Shown: positions 49,741 to 61,892 of the stretch, one piece after another
How the letters are laid out: each line of letters starts with the position of its first letter
Position numbering within the stretch: the stretch's first letter is position 1
From: Rubrivivax sp.
GTDB lineage: Bacteria; Pseudomonadota; Gammaproteobacteria; Burkholderiales; Burkholderiaceae_C
Direction of reading: 5' to 3'
Assembly (NCBI GenBank): GCA_022842595.1
Contig: JALHPF010000023.1
Span: 29,689 to 93,688 of the forward strand
DNA: 64,000 nucleotides
Made by a program: the position numbers and the translations under genes
The notes under the pieces: generated by a model
What the model was told of the DNA's origin: nothing
Database searches by the model: none
The model's input: only the letters and a program-made list of their open reading frames with translations

Positions 49741-49751
49741 GGTTCTGTCAC

Positions 49752-52742
49752 ATGGCGGGCCTAGTCTGCAGGGCAGAGATGTCCCTCGCTGCACACCTGG
49801 CTGTCGTCACTTCCCGCAATGGTTCCTGGGCAACCCTGCGTGTGCGCGGCTTGCTCCGCAACTCGGCGCTGGCGGCTCGGCTGCTGACGGCGATGGACGA
49901 TGCGGACGCCGTCGTGTTCCGGTTGGAGACGGGCTGCGTCCGCGTGCGCTTGTCCGGCTTGCGCACGGAGGCTTTCTGGATCGAGTGGCTGTCGCTCACC
50001 CTCGAAGCGCACCCTGGGGCAGCGGCACCAGCCCCAGCACCCACCGAGCTGGCGTTGAAACCCCCCGCGCGCCGTGCGCGAGCACCCAAGCGCCCGGCGG
50101 GGCGCACCGAGGCGCTGCCCGGGGACAGGCAGCAAGATCACAGCACGCCCATCACACAGCTGCTGGTCGATCTCGGCGATGACCGGCCGATCGATGCCGA
50201 CGAGGGTTTGTCCAAGACCCAGGCCCAGGAACGCCTGACACGCGCCGGCCCGAACGAGATCCGCGACATCACAGGCCGCAGCACGGCGGAGATCCTGCTG
50301 GGCCAGTTCAGGTCGGTGCCGGTGGCACTGCTGGGTGGCTCTGCAGGCCTGGCCCTGGCCACTCGCGCCTATGCCGACGCGGGGGCCATCGGCACGGTGC
50401 TCGCAGCCAATGCGGCGCTGGGTTTCGTGACCGAGCGTCGCGCCGAAGAGACGGTGTCGAGCCTGCGCAAGCTCGGCCCACGTGAGACGATGGTGTTGCG
50501 CGATGGCATCCCGGTCACGATCGATGCGCGCGAGGTGGTGGTGGGCGACGTCCTGCTGCTCAAGCCCGGCGAGCCTGTGGCGGCCGACGCCCGTGTCGTC
50601 GATGCGCATCGGCTGGCCACCAACGAAGCAGCCTTGACCGGCGAGAGCCTGCCGGTACGCAAGGAGGCCGTGGCCTGCCTTCCTCCGGACACGCCGCTGG
50701 GTGAGCGCCGCAACATGGTGTTCATGGGCACGGTGGTGTCGGGCGGTGCGGGTCGCGCGGTGGTTGTGGCGACGGCCGAACAGGCCGCACTCGGTCGCAT
50801 CCGCCAGCTCGCGCAGGGCACCGAGGCGCCGCGCACGCAGCTGCAACAGGAACTCGACCATCTCGGCCGGCGGCTGGCCATCGGCGCAGCCACCTTGTGC
50901 GTCGGCGTGTTCGCGATCGGCTTGTTGCGCGGTCGGCCACTGCTGCCGCTGCTGCGGACGGCCGTCTCGCTGGGCGTGGCGGCCATTCCCGAAGGACTGC
51001 CGACCGTGGCCACCAGCTTGCTGGCCGAGGCCATCCGTTCGCTGCAGAAGCGTCAGGTCTACGCCCGGAGGCTCGATGCCATCGAGAACCTTGGCGCAGT
51101 CGACACCGTCTGTTTCGACAAGACCGGCACGCTGACGCAGAACCGCATGAGCGTGGCTTCGCTCACCCTGGGGCTGGACCTGATCGTGCTCGACGATGCG
51201 CCTGCGCCGCCTGCCTTGCCCGAGGACTGGCTGCGTGTGGCCGCACTGTGCAGCACGGTCGAGCGTGCGAACGGCCAGGCGGCCGGCGCCTGGCAGGGCT
51301 CGTCGACCGAAGTCGCCTTGCTGGAGCTGGCCATCGCCCAGGGCGCCGAGGTCGACCGCCTGCGTCGCAGCCATCCAACGCTCGGCGTGCGCCATCGCTC
51401 CGAGCACCACCCTTACATGGTGACGCTGCATGCCGCAGCCGGACAGGGCCTGCTGGTGGCCGTGAAAGGCCGGCCTGACGAGGTGCTGGCGCGCTGCGAA
51501 AGCTGGTTCGACGGCCGTCGCATGCAGCCGCTGAAACCGGCCACGCGGCGCCGCCTGCTGCAGTTGAACGCAGAGATGGCCGGCCGCGGCGACCGCGTCC
51601 TCGCGCTGGCATTTCGACAGCATCCCGCACGCAGTTTCGGCGAGACGGCCGGGCTTTCCTGGCTGGGACTGGCAGGGCTGTCCGATCCACTGCGGCCAGA
51701 TCTCCCGCAGATGATCGATCGCTTCAGGGCTGCTGGCATCCGGCCCCTGATGATCACCGGCGACCAGATCGGCACTGCCCAGGCGGTGGCCGAGCGCATC
51801 GGTCTCGACGGCGTCCAGCGCATGGTCGACGCGGCGCAGCTGCCCGAGTCCGCCGAGCAGATTGCCGACCTGGCCGAGCACGCCAGCGGCTTCGCGCGCA
51901 CCAGCCCGGCGATGAAGCTGGAAATCGTGCGTGCCTTGCAGCAGCGAGGCCACGTGGTGGCGATGACGGGCGACGGCATCAACGACGGGCCGGCGCTGAA
52001 GACGGCCGATGTCGGTGTCGCGATGGGGGTCACCGGCACCGACTTCGCCCATGCGATGTCCGACCTGGTGCTGCACGACGACCACCCGGCGGCGATGCTG
52101 GTGGCCATCGAGCAGGGGCGTACCGCTTTCCTCAACATCAAGAAGTCGGTGCGCTATCTGGTTGCGACCAACCTCAGCGAGCTGGCGGCCACGACGATCG
52201 CGGTGGCCGCCGGGCTGCCGGATCCTTACGACCCGCTGGCCCTGCTGTGGACCAATATCGCCACCGACATCTGGCCAGCCATCGCGCTGGGCCTGGAACC
52301 GGCCGAACCGGGCGTCCTCGAGCGCCCACCCGTGTCGCTGCGTGGCGGCCTGCTCGAGCGCAGCGACTGGGGTGCGGTGGCCACGGATGCCGGAGCGATG
52401 ACGTTGGCCTCGCTGGCCAGTTTCGGCTACGGGCTCGCGCGTTATGGCGCAGGGCCGCAGGCGCGCACACTCGCCTTCATGACGCTGACCTCGTCGCAGC
52501 TGTTGTACGCGCTGGCCATGCGATCGCCCCGGCCCCTGCGCCAGGGCGGCCTGCAGCCGAACCCGATGCTCGGCCGCGCTGTCGGCTGGTCGCTGGCTGC
52601 GCAGGCCGGTACCGTGCTGCTGCCGTTCGCGCGGCGCATCCTGCGCACAGCGCCCATCGGGCCGATGGACGCCCTCGTCATCGCCGGCACCTCCGTTCTG
52701 CCACTGCTCACGCGTGAACTGCTGAAGGAGCGGGGTTCTTGA
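49752..52742 (+). CDS. SERCA-like (P2-type) calcium-transporting P-type ATPase
   Basis: Up to 996 residues. The N-terminal 130 or so are unusual and not a metal-binding domain. After this come the cation-ATPase N-terminal region, the actuator motif TGES (296-299), M4 PEGLP (Glu414), the phosphorylated Asp456 in DKTGTLT, and the hinge GDGINDGPALKTADVGVAMG. Ligand positions match SERCA: Glu414 in M4, Asn807 and Glu810 in M5 (TNLSE), Asn835, Thr838 and Asp839 in M6 (TNIATD). Calcium, or possibly manganese, is therefore the likely substrate. The start may be the ATG at 49779. The stop overlaps the next gene's TTG start. It is divergent from the MgtE-like gene. Confidence 0.92.
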   Translation: MAGLVCRAEMSLAAHLAVVTSRNGSWATLRVRGLLRNSALAARLLTAMDDADAVVFRLETGCVRVRLSGLRTEAFWIEWLSLTLEAHPGAAAPAPAPTELALKPPARRARAPKRPAGRTEALPGDRQQDHSTPITQLLVDLGDDRPIDADEGLSKTQAQERLTRAGPNEIRDITGRSTAEILLGQFRSVPVALLGGSAGLALATRAYADAGAIGTVLAANAALGFVTERRAEETVSSLRKLGPRETMVLRDGIPVTIDAREVVVGDVLLLKPGEPVAADARVVDAHRLATNEAALTGESLPVRKEAVACLPPDTPLGERRNMVFMGTVVSGGAGRAVVVATAEQAALGRIRQLAQGTEAPRTQLQQELDHLGRRLAIGAATLCVGVFAIGLLRGRPLLPLLRTAVSLGVAAIPEGLPTVATSLLAEAIRSLQKRQVYARRLDAIENLGAVDTVCFDKTGTLTQNRMSVASLTLGLDLIVLDDAPAPPALPEDWLRVAALCSTVERANGQAAGAWQGSSTEVALLELAIAQGAEVDRLRRSHPTLGVRHRSEHHPYMVTLHAAAGQGLLVAVKGRPDEVLARCESWFDGRRMQPLKPATRRRLLQLNAEMAGRGDRVLALAFRQHPARSFGETAGLSWLGLAGLSDPLRPDLPQMIDRFRAAGIRPLMITGDQIGTAQAVAERIGLDGVQRMVDAAQLPESAEQIADLAEHASGFARTSPAMKLEIVRALQQRGHVVAMTGDGINDGPALKTADVGVAMGVTGTDFAHAMSDLVLHDDHPAAMLVAIEQGRTAFLNIKKSVRYLVATNLSELAATTIAVAAGLPDPYDPLALLWTNIATDIWPAIALGLEPAEPGVLERPPVSLRGGLLERSDWGAVATDAGAMTLASLASFGYGLARYGAGPQARTLAFMTLTSSQLLYALAMRSPRPLRQGGLQPNPMLGRAVGWSLAAQAGTVLLPFARRILRTAPIGPMDALVIAGTSVLPLLTRELLKERGS
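52724..52730 (+). promoter_or_regulatory. ribosome-binding site fixing a TTG start
   Basis: GAAGGAG lies 8 bases before the TTG at 52739, which overlaps the upstream TGA stop as TTGA. No in-frame ATG occurs until well into the protein. Confidence 0.75.
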
Positions 52743-54868
52743 GCAGCATCACGATCCTGCATGAGACAGCACGTCGTCTTCGCGTGGGCGTGGCGCCTGG
52801 CATCGACCTGGACATCGTCCGTGCCAGTCTCGAGCCGCTGCCCGGCGTGCAGTCGGTGCGTGTCAATGCTGCGCTGGCTTGCGTCGTCGTCCAGCATGAC
52901 GGTGTCCCCGAAACCCGGAGCTCTGTGCTGAACTGCCTGCAGGGCCAGTCCGAACCGGAAGGCATCCCTCCCCACGCACCGAAGCCGAAGCGACCACGAT
53001 CCCGGCGGCTTCGGCCAGCGGCCGAGGCGGCGACCTGGGCGCCGGCCCTGCTGGCGGCTTCGGTGCCGGTCCTGCCGAAGGACTGGCGAACCGCCGTGGC
53101 GCTGGGCGCTGTCGCGACCCGAGTGCTGACGCAGCCTCAGCGTCTGCGCCAGGACCCGGCGGCCGTCGTGCTGGATGCGGCTTCCTTGTCGTCGCTTGCC
53201 ATCAACGGCCAGCCGCTCGTCGTCTCGACCTCGATGCTGTTGCGGTGGCTGGCTGAGCGCCTGTCCACGCGCCTGGTGCACCAGGCCGACGACCTGCTCG
53301 AGCATGTATTGCCGATCGCGGCCGCACGGTACATGGTGCTGCGGGATGCCAACGATGCCGCTGACGCGTCCTGGTGGCCGCTACGGTCGCTGCGCGCGGG
53401 CGACCGCGTACGCCTGTTCCCGGGAGATGTCGTGCCGGTGGACGGCTGCGTGGTCGAGGGCTCGGCCACGCTCGCCCCGGCGGCGCAAAGCACCCAGCCG
53501 CGCGCAGTGAACCCCGGCGACCATGTGGCCTCGGGTGAACGATTGCAGGAAGGCACGCTGGAACTGCGCGCCGAGGCCGATGCTGCAGGATCGCGGCTGG
53601 AGCGGCTGCGCGCCCAGGTGCGGCACGCCGTCGCGTCGCGCGATCCGGCGGGCCGGCTGACGCTCGGCGCAGAACGGCTGCTGTCCTTGCCACTGACTGC
53701 ATCGGCATTGGTGTTCGGGCTGACCGGCGACACGGCCCGCGCGGCGGCCATGCTGCAGGCCGACCCCCAGCAGGGCCTGGACCTGGCCGTGCCGCTGGCA
53801 CGAGAGGCGGCGCTGTACGCCTTGGCGCGGCACGGCCTGCTGACGGCGGGGCTCGAAGCCGTCGAACGCCTGGCTGCGGCTCATACGCTCGTGCTGCAGG
53901 ACAGCGGTGTGCTGGCCAGCGGGCGCTGGGTCATCGAGGCGGTGCGGACCGAAGCCGGCGGCGACGCCGGCCGCGTGCGCGGCTGGCTGGCTGCGCTGGC
54001 AGAGACGCCACTCGAGGTCCTGGACCGCGCGAGCTTCCCGGACCGGGTGGTGCGCTCGTGGGTTCGCCACGGTGCGGTCCTGCGCGTCGGCGAACACGAG
54101 GTTCATCTGGCGAGCCGGCAGCGGCTGCTGCAGGTCTGGGGCCTGCCAATGGGCGCAGGCTCGCTGCCCCAGGTGGCGGGACCACTGCGGCGCGAACTGG
54201 CGGTGGTGGCAGCGGGTCGAGTGGTCGCTCAGGTGGTGCTGGCCAGTGCCTTGCGGCCCGGGGCGTTGGAGCGCCTGAACGAACTGGAGGCGCTGGGCTT
54301 CGACCGCATGGCAGTGTTCGCCGAAGACGATGGGGGCGGTGGCGAGACGCCGGGCACGAACGCCTGGAGCGGCAGGCCAGGGCTGGAATGCATCCCCGAC
54401 GACGCCATTGAACGCGCCGACTGGCTGGCCGAAGCCTCGCGTGATGGTTCGCCGCTCGTCATGGTGCACTGCGTGCTGCGCGACCTCGTGCCGCCGGGCA
54501 GTCTGAGCCTGACGCCGACCGACGCCGACACCGGCTCGCATGGCGTTCTGCTCGGCGACCCGCTTGCCAGCCTGGTGGCCGCTCGCAGCCTGGCGCAGCG
54601 TGTTCAGCGCCGGCTGCGCCTTCAGCAGGGTACCGCGACGGCAGCGAATGCAGTGCTGATGACAGCGGCCGCGCTGCGCTGGTTGCCACCGATTGGAACC
54701 TCACTGCTGCACCACGGCTTCGCGCTGCTGCTGCTGCTGGACAGCCTGGGTGTCGAGTCACTGGCCGCGCCGCAGCCCAAGCCCGCCGCCAAGTTGCCGC
54801 GGCCTGCGAAGACAAGCCAACGGCGTCGACCTGTCGCCACCGCAATCCTGAGGAGTGAACCTGCATGA
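52739..54868 (+). CDS. catalytically dead P1B-type ATPase homologue (pseudoenzyme)
   Basis: A 709-residue protein with the layout of a heavy-metal P-type ATPase but no catalytic motif. An HMA-like N-terminus (1-65; GVQSVRVNAALACVVVQHDG) and membrane segments near 95-125 are present. The actuator-like domain (about 217-265; LRAGDRVRLFPGDVVPVDG) has TGES replaced by AAQS (248-251). The membrane CPC site reads DPQ (342-344), followed by the conserved HGLLTAGLEAVERLAAAHT. DKTGT is replaced by QDSGV (387-391). The GDGxND hinge is not recognisable. C-terminal helices (HHGFALLLLLDSLGV) still match P1B enzymes. The frame is intact and coupled at both ends, so this is not a pseudogene. A regulatory or partner subunit is likely. 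Confidence 0.82.
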   Translation: MSSITILHETARRLRVGVAPGIDLDIVRASLEPLPGVQSVRVNAALACVVVQHDGVPETRSSVLNCLQGQSEPEGIPPHAPKPKRPRSRRLRPAAEAATWAPALLAASVPVLPKDWRTAVALGAVATRVLTQPQRLRQDPAAVVLDAASLSSLAINGQPLVVSTSMLLRWLAERLSTRLVHQADDLLEHVLPIAAARYMVLRDANDAADASWWPLRSLRAGDRVRLFPGDVVPVDGCVVEGSATLAPAAQSTQPRAVNPGDHVASGERLQEGTLELRAEADAAGSRLERLRAQVRHAVASRDPAGRLTLGAERLLSLPLTASALVFGLTGDTARAAAMLQADPQQGLDLAVPLAREAALYALARHGLLTAGLEAVERLAAAHTLVLQDSGVLASGRWVIEAVRTEAGGDAGRVRGWLAALAETPLEVLDRASFPDRVVRSWVRHGAVLRVGEHEVHLASRQRLLQVWGLPMGAGSLPQVAGPLRRELAVVAAGRVVAQVVLASALRPGALERLNELEALGFDRMAVFAEDDGGGGETPGTNAWSGRPGLECIPDDAIERADWLAEASRDGSPLVMVHCVLRDLVPPGSLSLTPTDADTGSHGVLLGDPLASLVAARSLAQRVQRRLRLQQGTATAANAVLMTAAALRWLPPIGTSLLHHGFALLLLLDSLGVESLAAPQPKPAAKLPRPAKTSQRRRPVATAILRSEPA

Positions 54869-55299
54869 AGATCGAAGATGTCACCCGCCCTGGCGTGCTG
54901 GCCTGGGGTGTCGTGGGCGTCGCCGCCACGGCCTTGCTCGGCTTTGCCGCCGGCGTTGCCGTGGGTCGCGACCCCGAGCTCCTGCGGCGCACGGCCCGCA
55001 GCCTGGCGCGCGGCCTTGAACGCGCAACGCTGATGGCCGCACAGGCCCGCGAACATGTCGGCGACCTATGGGCCGAAGCACGCGAGGTGGCGATTGCCGA
55101 GGTCGATGCTGCCGACTTCGATCGCGCTGCCCGGAATGCCGGCAAGGCGGCGGCCGCAACTTCGGCCGCAACAGCGGCCTCGGCTGCAGCGGCGCCGGCC
55201 AAAGCAGCGCGCAAACGCTCGAGCCGCCCGCGCAAGCCGCGCGCGCCGCGGAAGTCAGCGTCCAAGGTCGCAGCGGAACAGGCGGCTGATCAGGTCTGA
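54865..55299 (+). CDS. small membrane protein with histone-like basic tail (DUF5132-like)
   Basis: A 144-residue protein. The N-terminal IEDVTRPGVLAWG and a membrane helix (about 12-33, Gly/Ala-rich) are followed by an amphipathic helical stretch (RTARSLARGLERATLMAAQAREHVGDLWAEAREVA). The C-terminal 50 residues are Ala/Lys/Arg/Pro repeats resembling histone H1 or AlgP tails. The N-terminal half resembles small DUF5132-type proteins encoded beside P-type ATPases and HMA2-type proteins. The ATG overlaps the previous stop (ATGA) and has AGGAG before it. Third gene of the operon. Confidence 0.75.
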   Translation: MKIEDVTRPGVLAWGVVGVAATALLGFAAGVAVGRDPELLRRTARSLARGLERATLMAAQAREHVGDLWAEAREVAIAEVDAADFDRAARNAGKAAAATSAATAASAAAAPAKAARKRSSRPRKPRAPRKSASKVAAEQAADQV

Positions 55300-55399
55300 T
55301 CAAGTCTGACGGGCGCTGTCCGCTCGAGACCCATCGAGCGCGCTCGCAACGAGGCTGTTGCTGGGCCGCAGGCGGCCCTGGCGCGTGGACCCGGTCGTC

Positions 55400-55639
55400 T
55401 CAATGGGCAGGGTTCGACAACCGCTGTTCGATCTCGCGCTCGGCGGCCAGCCAGTCGTCGAGTTCCTGACAGGGCGTGAAGCTGCGCGCCTGCGCCATGA
55501 AGAACGCCGCTTCGGCAATCATTGCGTGTCGATGCGCCGGGTCGATGTGCGCTGCGCCAGGCAGCGCCGGATCGGACCCGGCCCGCGGCGGCAGTGTGGG
55601 CGATTCAGCGGCGGTCAGCGGGGAGTCGGGCGAGGCCAT
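55400..55639 (-). CDS. DUF2934 family small protein
   Basis: A 79-residue soluble protein. The second half matches the DUF2934 pattern HAMIAEAAFFMAQARSF followed by ELDDWLAAEREI, a short helical domain of unknown role found in many copies in stress-related proteobacterial loci. The Pro/Ala-rich N-terminus looks disordered. AAGGAG has 8-base spacing to the ATG at 55639; an ATG at 55645 is too close. It is the only minus-strand gene between the ATPase operon and the DUF2505 gene. Confidence 0.78.
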   Translation of the reverse strand: MASPDSPLTAAESPTLPPRAGSDPALPGAAHIDPAHRHAMIAEAAFFMAQARSFTPCQELDDWLAAEREIEQRLSNPAH

Positions 55640-55722
55640 GGGCATGTCTCCTTGCAATGGGCCTTCAAGGTATTCCCCTCTGATGTCAACTTTGCGACGC
55701 AGCCCCGGTTCCTGAGAAAGGC

Positions 55723-56253
55723 ATGATGGAATTCGAGTCGACCCACGATTTCCCCGCCGGCCTCGACCGCCTGTGGGCGGCGCTCGGCCAGGAAGACTAT
55801 CCGCAGCGGAAGTACCCGGCCCTCGGGGCCACGGCGGTCCGCATCGCCCGCTTCAGCGCGACCCCGCAAGCCATCGACGTGGAACTCGAGCGCGATCTTC
55901 CGGTCGACGCGCCTGCGCTGCCGTCCTGGGCACGTGCATGGGTCGGCGGGCAGCAGACGCTGCGGCAGCGCTCGGCCTGGCGCAGGGCGGCCCCGACCCG
56001 AGCCGATGTCGAACTGGACATCGCCCCGGTCGGTCTGCCCGTTCGGGCCGCCGGGCAGGGCACCATCGAAGAAATCTCACCAGGCCTGACTCGCATGGCG
56101 ATGACCTGGCGCGTGGAGTCGGGCTGGCCCTTCATCGCTGCCGCGATCGAGCGGCTGTTCGCCGGGCAGGTCCGCAGTTCGTTGGACGCCGACCACGCCT
56201 TCACCCTGCGCTACCTGGCGGCAGGCAGACCGCGACCGCGTTCGCGAAAGTGA
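55723..56253 (+). CDS. DUF2505 (SRPBCC-fold) protein
   Basis: A 176-residue protein with the DUF2505 pattern: FESTHDFPAGLDRLWAALG at the start, a central RQRSAWRRAAPTRADVELDI, and PVGLPVRAAGQGTIEEI before the last helix. DUF2505 is a START/SRPBCC-like fold of unknown ligand, common in actinobacteria and some proteobacteria. There is no signal peptide. AAAGG precedes the double ATG at 55723/55726. The following 231 bases (56254-56484) hold no gene I can support. Confidence 0.8.
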   Translation: MMEFESTHDFPAGLDRLWAALGQEDYPQRKYPALGATAVRIARFSATPQAIDVELERDLPVDAPALPSWARAWVGGQQTLRQRSAWRRAAPTRADVELDIAPVGLPVRAAGQGTIEEISPGLTRMAMTWRVESGWPFIAAAIERLFAGQVRSSLDADHAFTLRYLAAGRPRPRSRK

Positions 56254-56484
56254 GCGCCGTGTTCGAAGCGTGGCCTGCGGAAAGCGCAAGGACCGCACCG
56301 CACGCCTCTGCTGTCGTGCACGCCGCTCGGGGAATCGCTGACGCTGGTCGTCGAGCGCCCTGGCGTTGGCGGGCTGATAGCTGGACGGCGCGGTCGCGTT
56401 CCCGGGCGCTTCGTGGCCTGCTCTTGCTGGCGGCCGGACCTGCGCCGACGTCAGGCCCGGGCAGTCTTCGCGGCATGTGCAGAG

Positions 56485-57852
56485 TCAGGTCGTCGTGGGC
56501 GCCAGGCGCGAGACTTCTCGCAGCAGCACGAATTCCTCGGCCGCCGTCGGGTGCATGGCCACGGTGTTGTCGAAGTCGGCCTTGCTCGCGCCGGCGGTCA
56601 GCGCCACCGCCAGGCTCTGCACGATCTCGGGCGCGTCGGCGCCGAGCATGTGCACGGCCAGCACAAGGTCGGTGTCGGCGTCGACCAGCAGCTTCATGTG
56701 CGTGCGTTCGTGGCCCTCGATGAAGGCCTGCTTCATCGGCCGGAAGTCGGTCTCGAAGACCTTCAGCCGGTGGCCTGCGGCCAGGGCCTGGGCCTCGGTG
56801 GGGCCGACCGTGGCGATCGGAGGCAGCATGAACACGGCGCTGGCCACCTGCGCCCAGTTCATCTGCCGCGAGCCCTTGCCGAACAGCCGGTCGGCCACGG
56901 CCCGGCCCTGGGCGATGGCCACGGGGGTCAGGTTGATGCGGTTGGTGACGTCGCCGATGGCGTAGACGTTCGGCGCCGACGTCTCGTGCTCGTCGTCGAC
57001 GAAGATGGCGCCCTGGTCGTTGGGTGTGATGCCCAGGGTTTCCAGTCCCAGCCCCTCGGTGTTGGGGCGGCGGCCGGTGGCGTTCAGAACCCACGGAAAG
57101 TCGCGCACACGGTCGCCGCTCAGGACCAGCAGGAAGCCGCCGTCGGCCTGCTGCACACGCAGCGGGGCGCTGCCCGGATGCAGTTCCACGCCGGCGGCCT
57201 GCAGCGCCGATGCAGCGGCGGTTCGCAGCATCTCGTCGAAGCCGCGCAGCGGCAGCCGGTCGCGGTAGTAGAGCGACACCTTGGGCCCCAGTCGCGCCAG
57301 CATGCTGGCGAATTCCACGGCAATGAAGCCGCCGCCGATGATGGCCAGTTCCGACGGCAGGTGCTGCAGGTCGAGCAGGTCGTCGGACGTGGCGCAGGCC
57401 TCGATGCCCGGGATGCTGTCCCTCACCGTCGACGAGCCCGTGGCCACCAGCAGATGCTGGGCGGTGAACGTGCGTTCGCCCACCTGCACCGTGTTCGGCC
57501 CGGTGATGCGGGCCCAGCCTTCGATCAGCTCGACCTTCGAGCCCGCCAGCATCTTGCGGTAGATGCCTTCCAGCCGGTCGATCTCGGTGGCCTTGCTGGC
57601 GGCCCAGCGCGGCATCTGGAAGTGGCTGTCGCCCACGTCGAAGCCATAGCCGCGGGCCTGTGCGAAGCCTTCGCCCAGCTGGGCGGCGTACATCAGCAGC
57701 TTCTTCGGCACGCAGCCGCGAATGACGCAGGTGCCGCCGACGCGGCTGCCCTCCACGATGGCCACGCGTGCGCCATGCACGGCAGCGCGGCGCGATGCCG
57801 CCACGCCGCCGGAGCCGGCGCCCAGCACCAGCAGGTCGAAGTCGAAAGCCAT
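56485..57852 (-). CDS. gor: glutathione-disulfide reductase
   Basis: A 455-residue FAD/NADPH disulfide reductase. The FAD site GAGSGGVAASRRAA (11-24) is followed by the redox pair Cys42-Cys47 in GGTCVIRGCVPKK, which is the GR/trypanothione type. The NADPH motif is GGGFIAVEFASM, the second FAD block is VYAIGDVT, and the C-terminal MHPTAAEEFV carries the catalytic His-Glu. Maintains reduced glutathione in the cytosol. It is divergent from ligA across 93 bases. Confidence 0.95.
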   Translation of the reverse strand: MAFDFDLLVLGAGSGGVAASRRAAVHGARVAIVEGSRVGGTCVIRGCVPKKLLMYAAQLGEGFAQARGYGFDVGDSHFQMPRWAASKATEIDRLEGIYRKMLAGSKVELIEGWARITGPNTVQVGERTFTAQHLLVATGSSTVRDSIPGIEACATSDDLLDLQHLPSELAIIGGGFIAVEFASMLARLGPKVSLYYRDRLPLRGFDEMLRTAAASALQAAGVELHPGSAPLRVQQADGGFLLVLSGDRVRDFPWVLNATGRRPNTEGLGLETLGITPNDQGAIFVDDEHETSAPNVYAIGDVTNRINLTPVAIAQGRAVADRLFGKGSRQMNWAQVASAVFMLPPIATVGPTEAQALAAGHRLKVFETDFRPMKQAFIEGHERTHMKLLVDADTDLVLAVHMLGADAPEIVQSLAVALTAGASKADFDNTVAMHPTAAEEFVLLREVSRLAPTTT

Positions 57853-57894
57853 GGAAAAGGTCGCTCGTTCAAGTTTCGCCAGCCCGAACCTTAG

Positions 57895-61277
<3,383 letters not shown>

Positions 61278-61307
61278 ATCCCACCCCTGATCCGAAGGAG
61301 TCCGACC

Positions 61308-61844
61308 ATGGCCGTTCACGAAATCCTGAAGATGGGCGACCCGCGCCTCTTGCGCGTGGCGCCGCCGGTGCAGGCCTTCGACACGCCCGAACTGCATGCC
61401 CTGATTGCCGACATGTTCGAGACCATGGCCGCGGCCAACGGCGCGGGTCTGGCCGCGCCGCAGATCGGCGTCGACCTGCAACTGGTGATCTTCGGCTACA
61501 CGAACAACGTGCGTTACCCCGACGCACCGCCGGTGCCGCCGACGGTGCTGATCAACCCGGTGATCACGCCGCTGGACGACGAGATCGTCGACGGCTGGGA
61601 AGGCTGCCTCAGCGTGCCCGGCCTGCGCGGCGAAGTGCCGCGCCATGCGCGCATCCGCTACCGGGGTTTCGACGCCCAGGGCCGGGCCATCGAACGCGAA
61701 GCCGACGGCTTCCATGCCCGCGTGGTCCAGCACGAGTGCGACCACCTCATCGGCCGCCTGTACCCCACGCGCATGAAGGACCTGACCAAGCTGGGCTATA
61801 CCAGCGTGCTCTTCCCGGACCTGCCGGTGGATGCCGACGACTGA
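61308..61844 (+). CDS. def: peptide deformylase
   Basis: Removes formyl groups from nascent N-termini before Map acts. It has 178 residues, with all three motifs intact: [10 protein letters not shown] (45-54), EGCLSVPG with metal ligand Cys100, and QHECDHL with His142, Glu143 and His146. AAGGAG precedes the ATG. It converges on the acetyltransferase gene across 48 bases. The sequence is of the type 1 class but has [12 protein letters not shown] spacing seen in secondary deformylases, so another copy may exist elsewhere. Confidence 0.95.
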   Translation: MAVHEILKMGDPRLLRVAPPVQAFDTPELHALIADMFETMAAANGAGLAAPQIGVDLQLVIFGYTNNVRYPDAPPVPPTVLINPVITPLDDEIVDGWEGCLSVPGLRGEVPRHARIRYRGFDAQGRAIEREADGFHARVVQHECDHLIGRLYPTRMKDLTKLGYTSVLFPDLPVDADD

Positions 61845-61892
61845 ATGTGCCCCAGGCGTTCAGCGCCGCGCCGGTGCTGCTTCGAATGGAGC

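Noticed and set aside
49761..52085. Long antisense frame opposite the calcium ATPase
   Set aside because: Same GC artefact; the sense frame has every P-type ATPase motif.
52739..54868. Interpretation of the second ATPase gene as a decaying pseudogene
   Set aside because: The frame is uninterrupted for 709 codons, has a proper ribosome-binding site and overlaps genes on both sides. Motif loss is by substitution at every site while the fold-defining segments remain.
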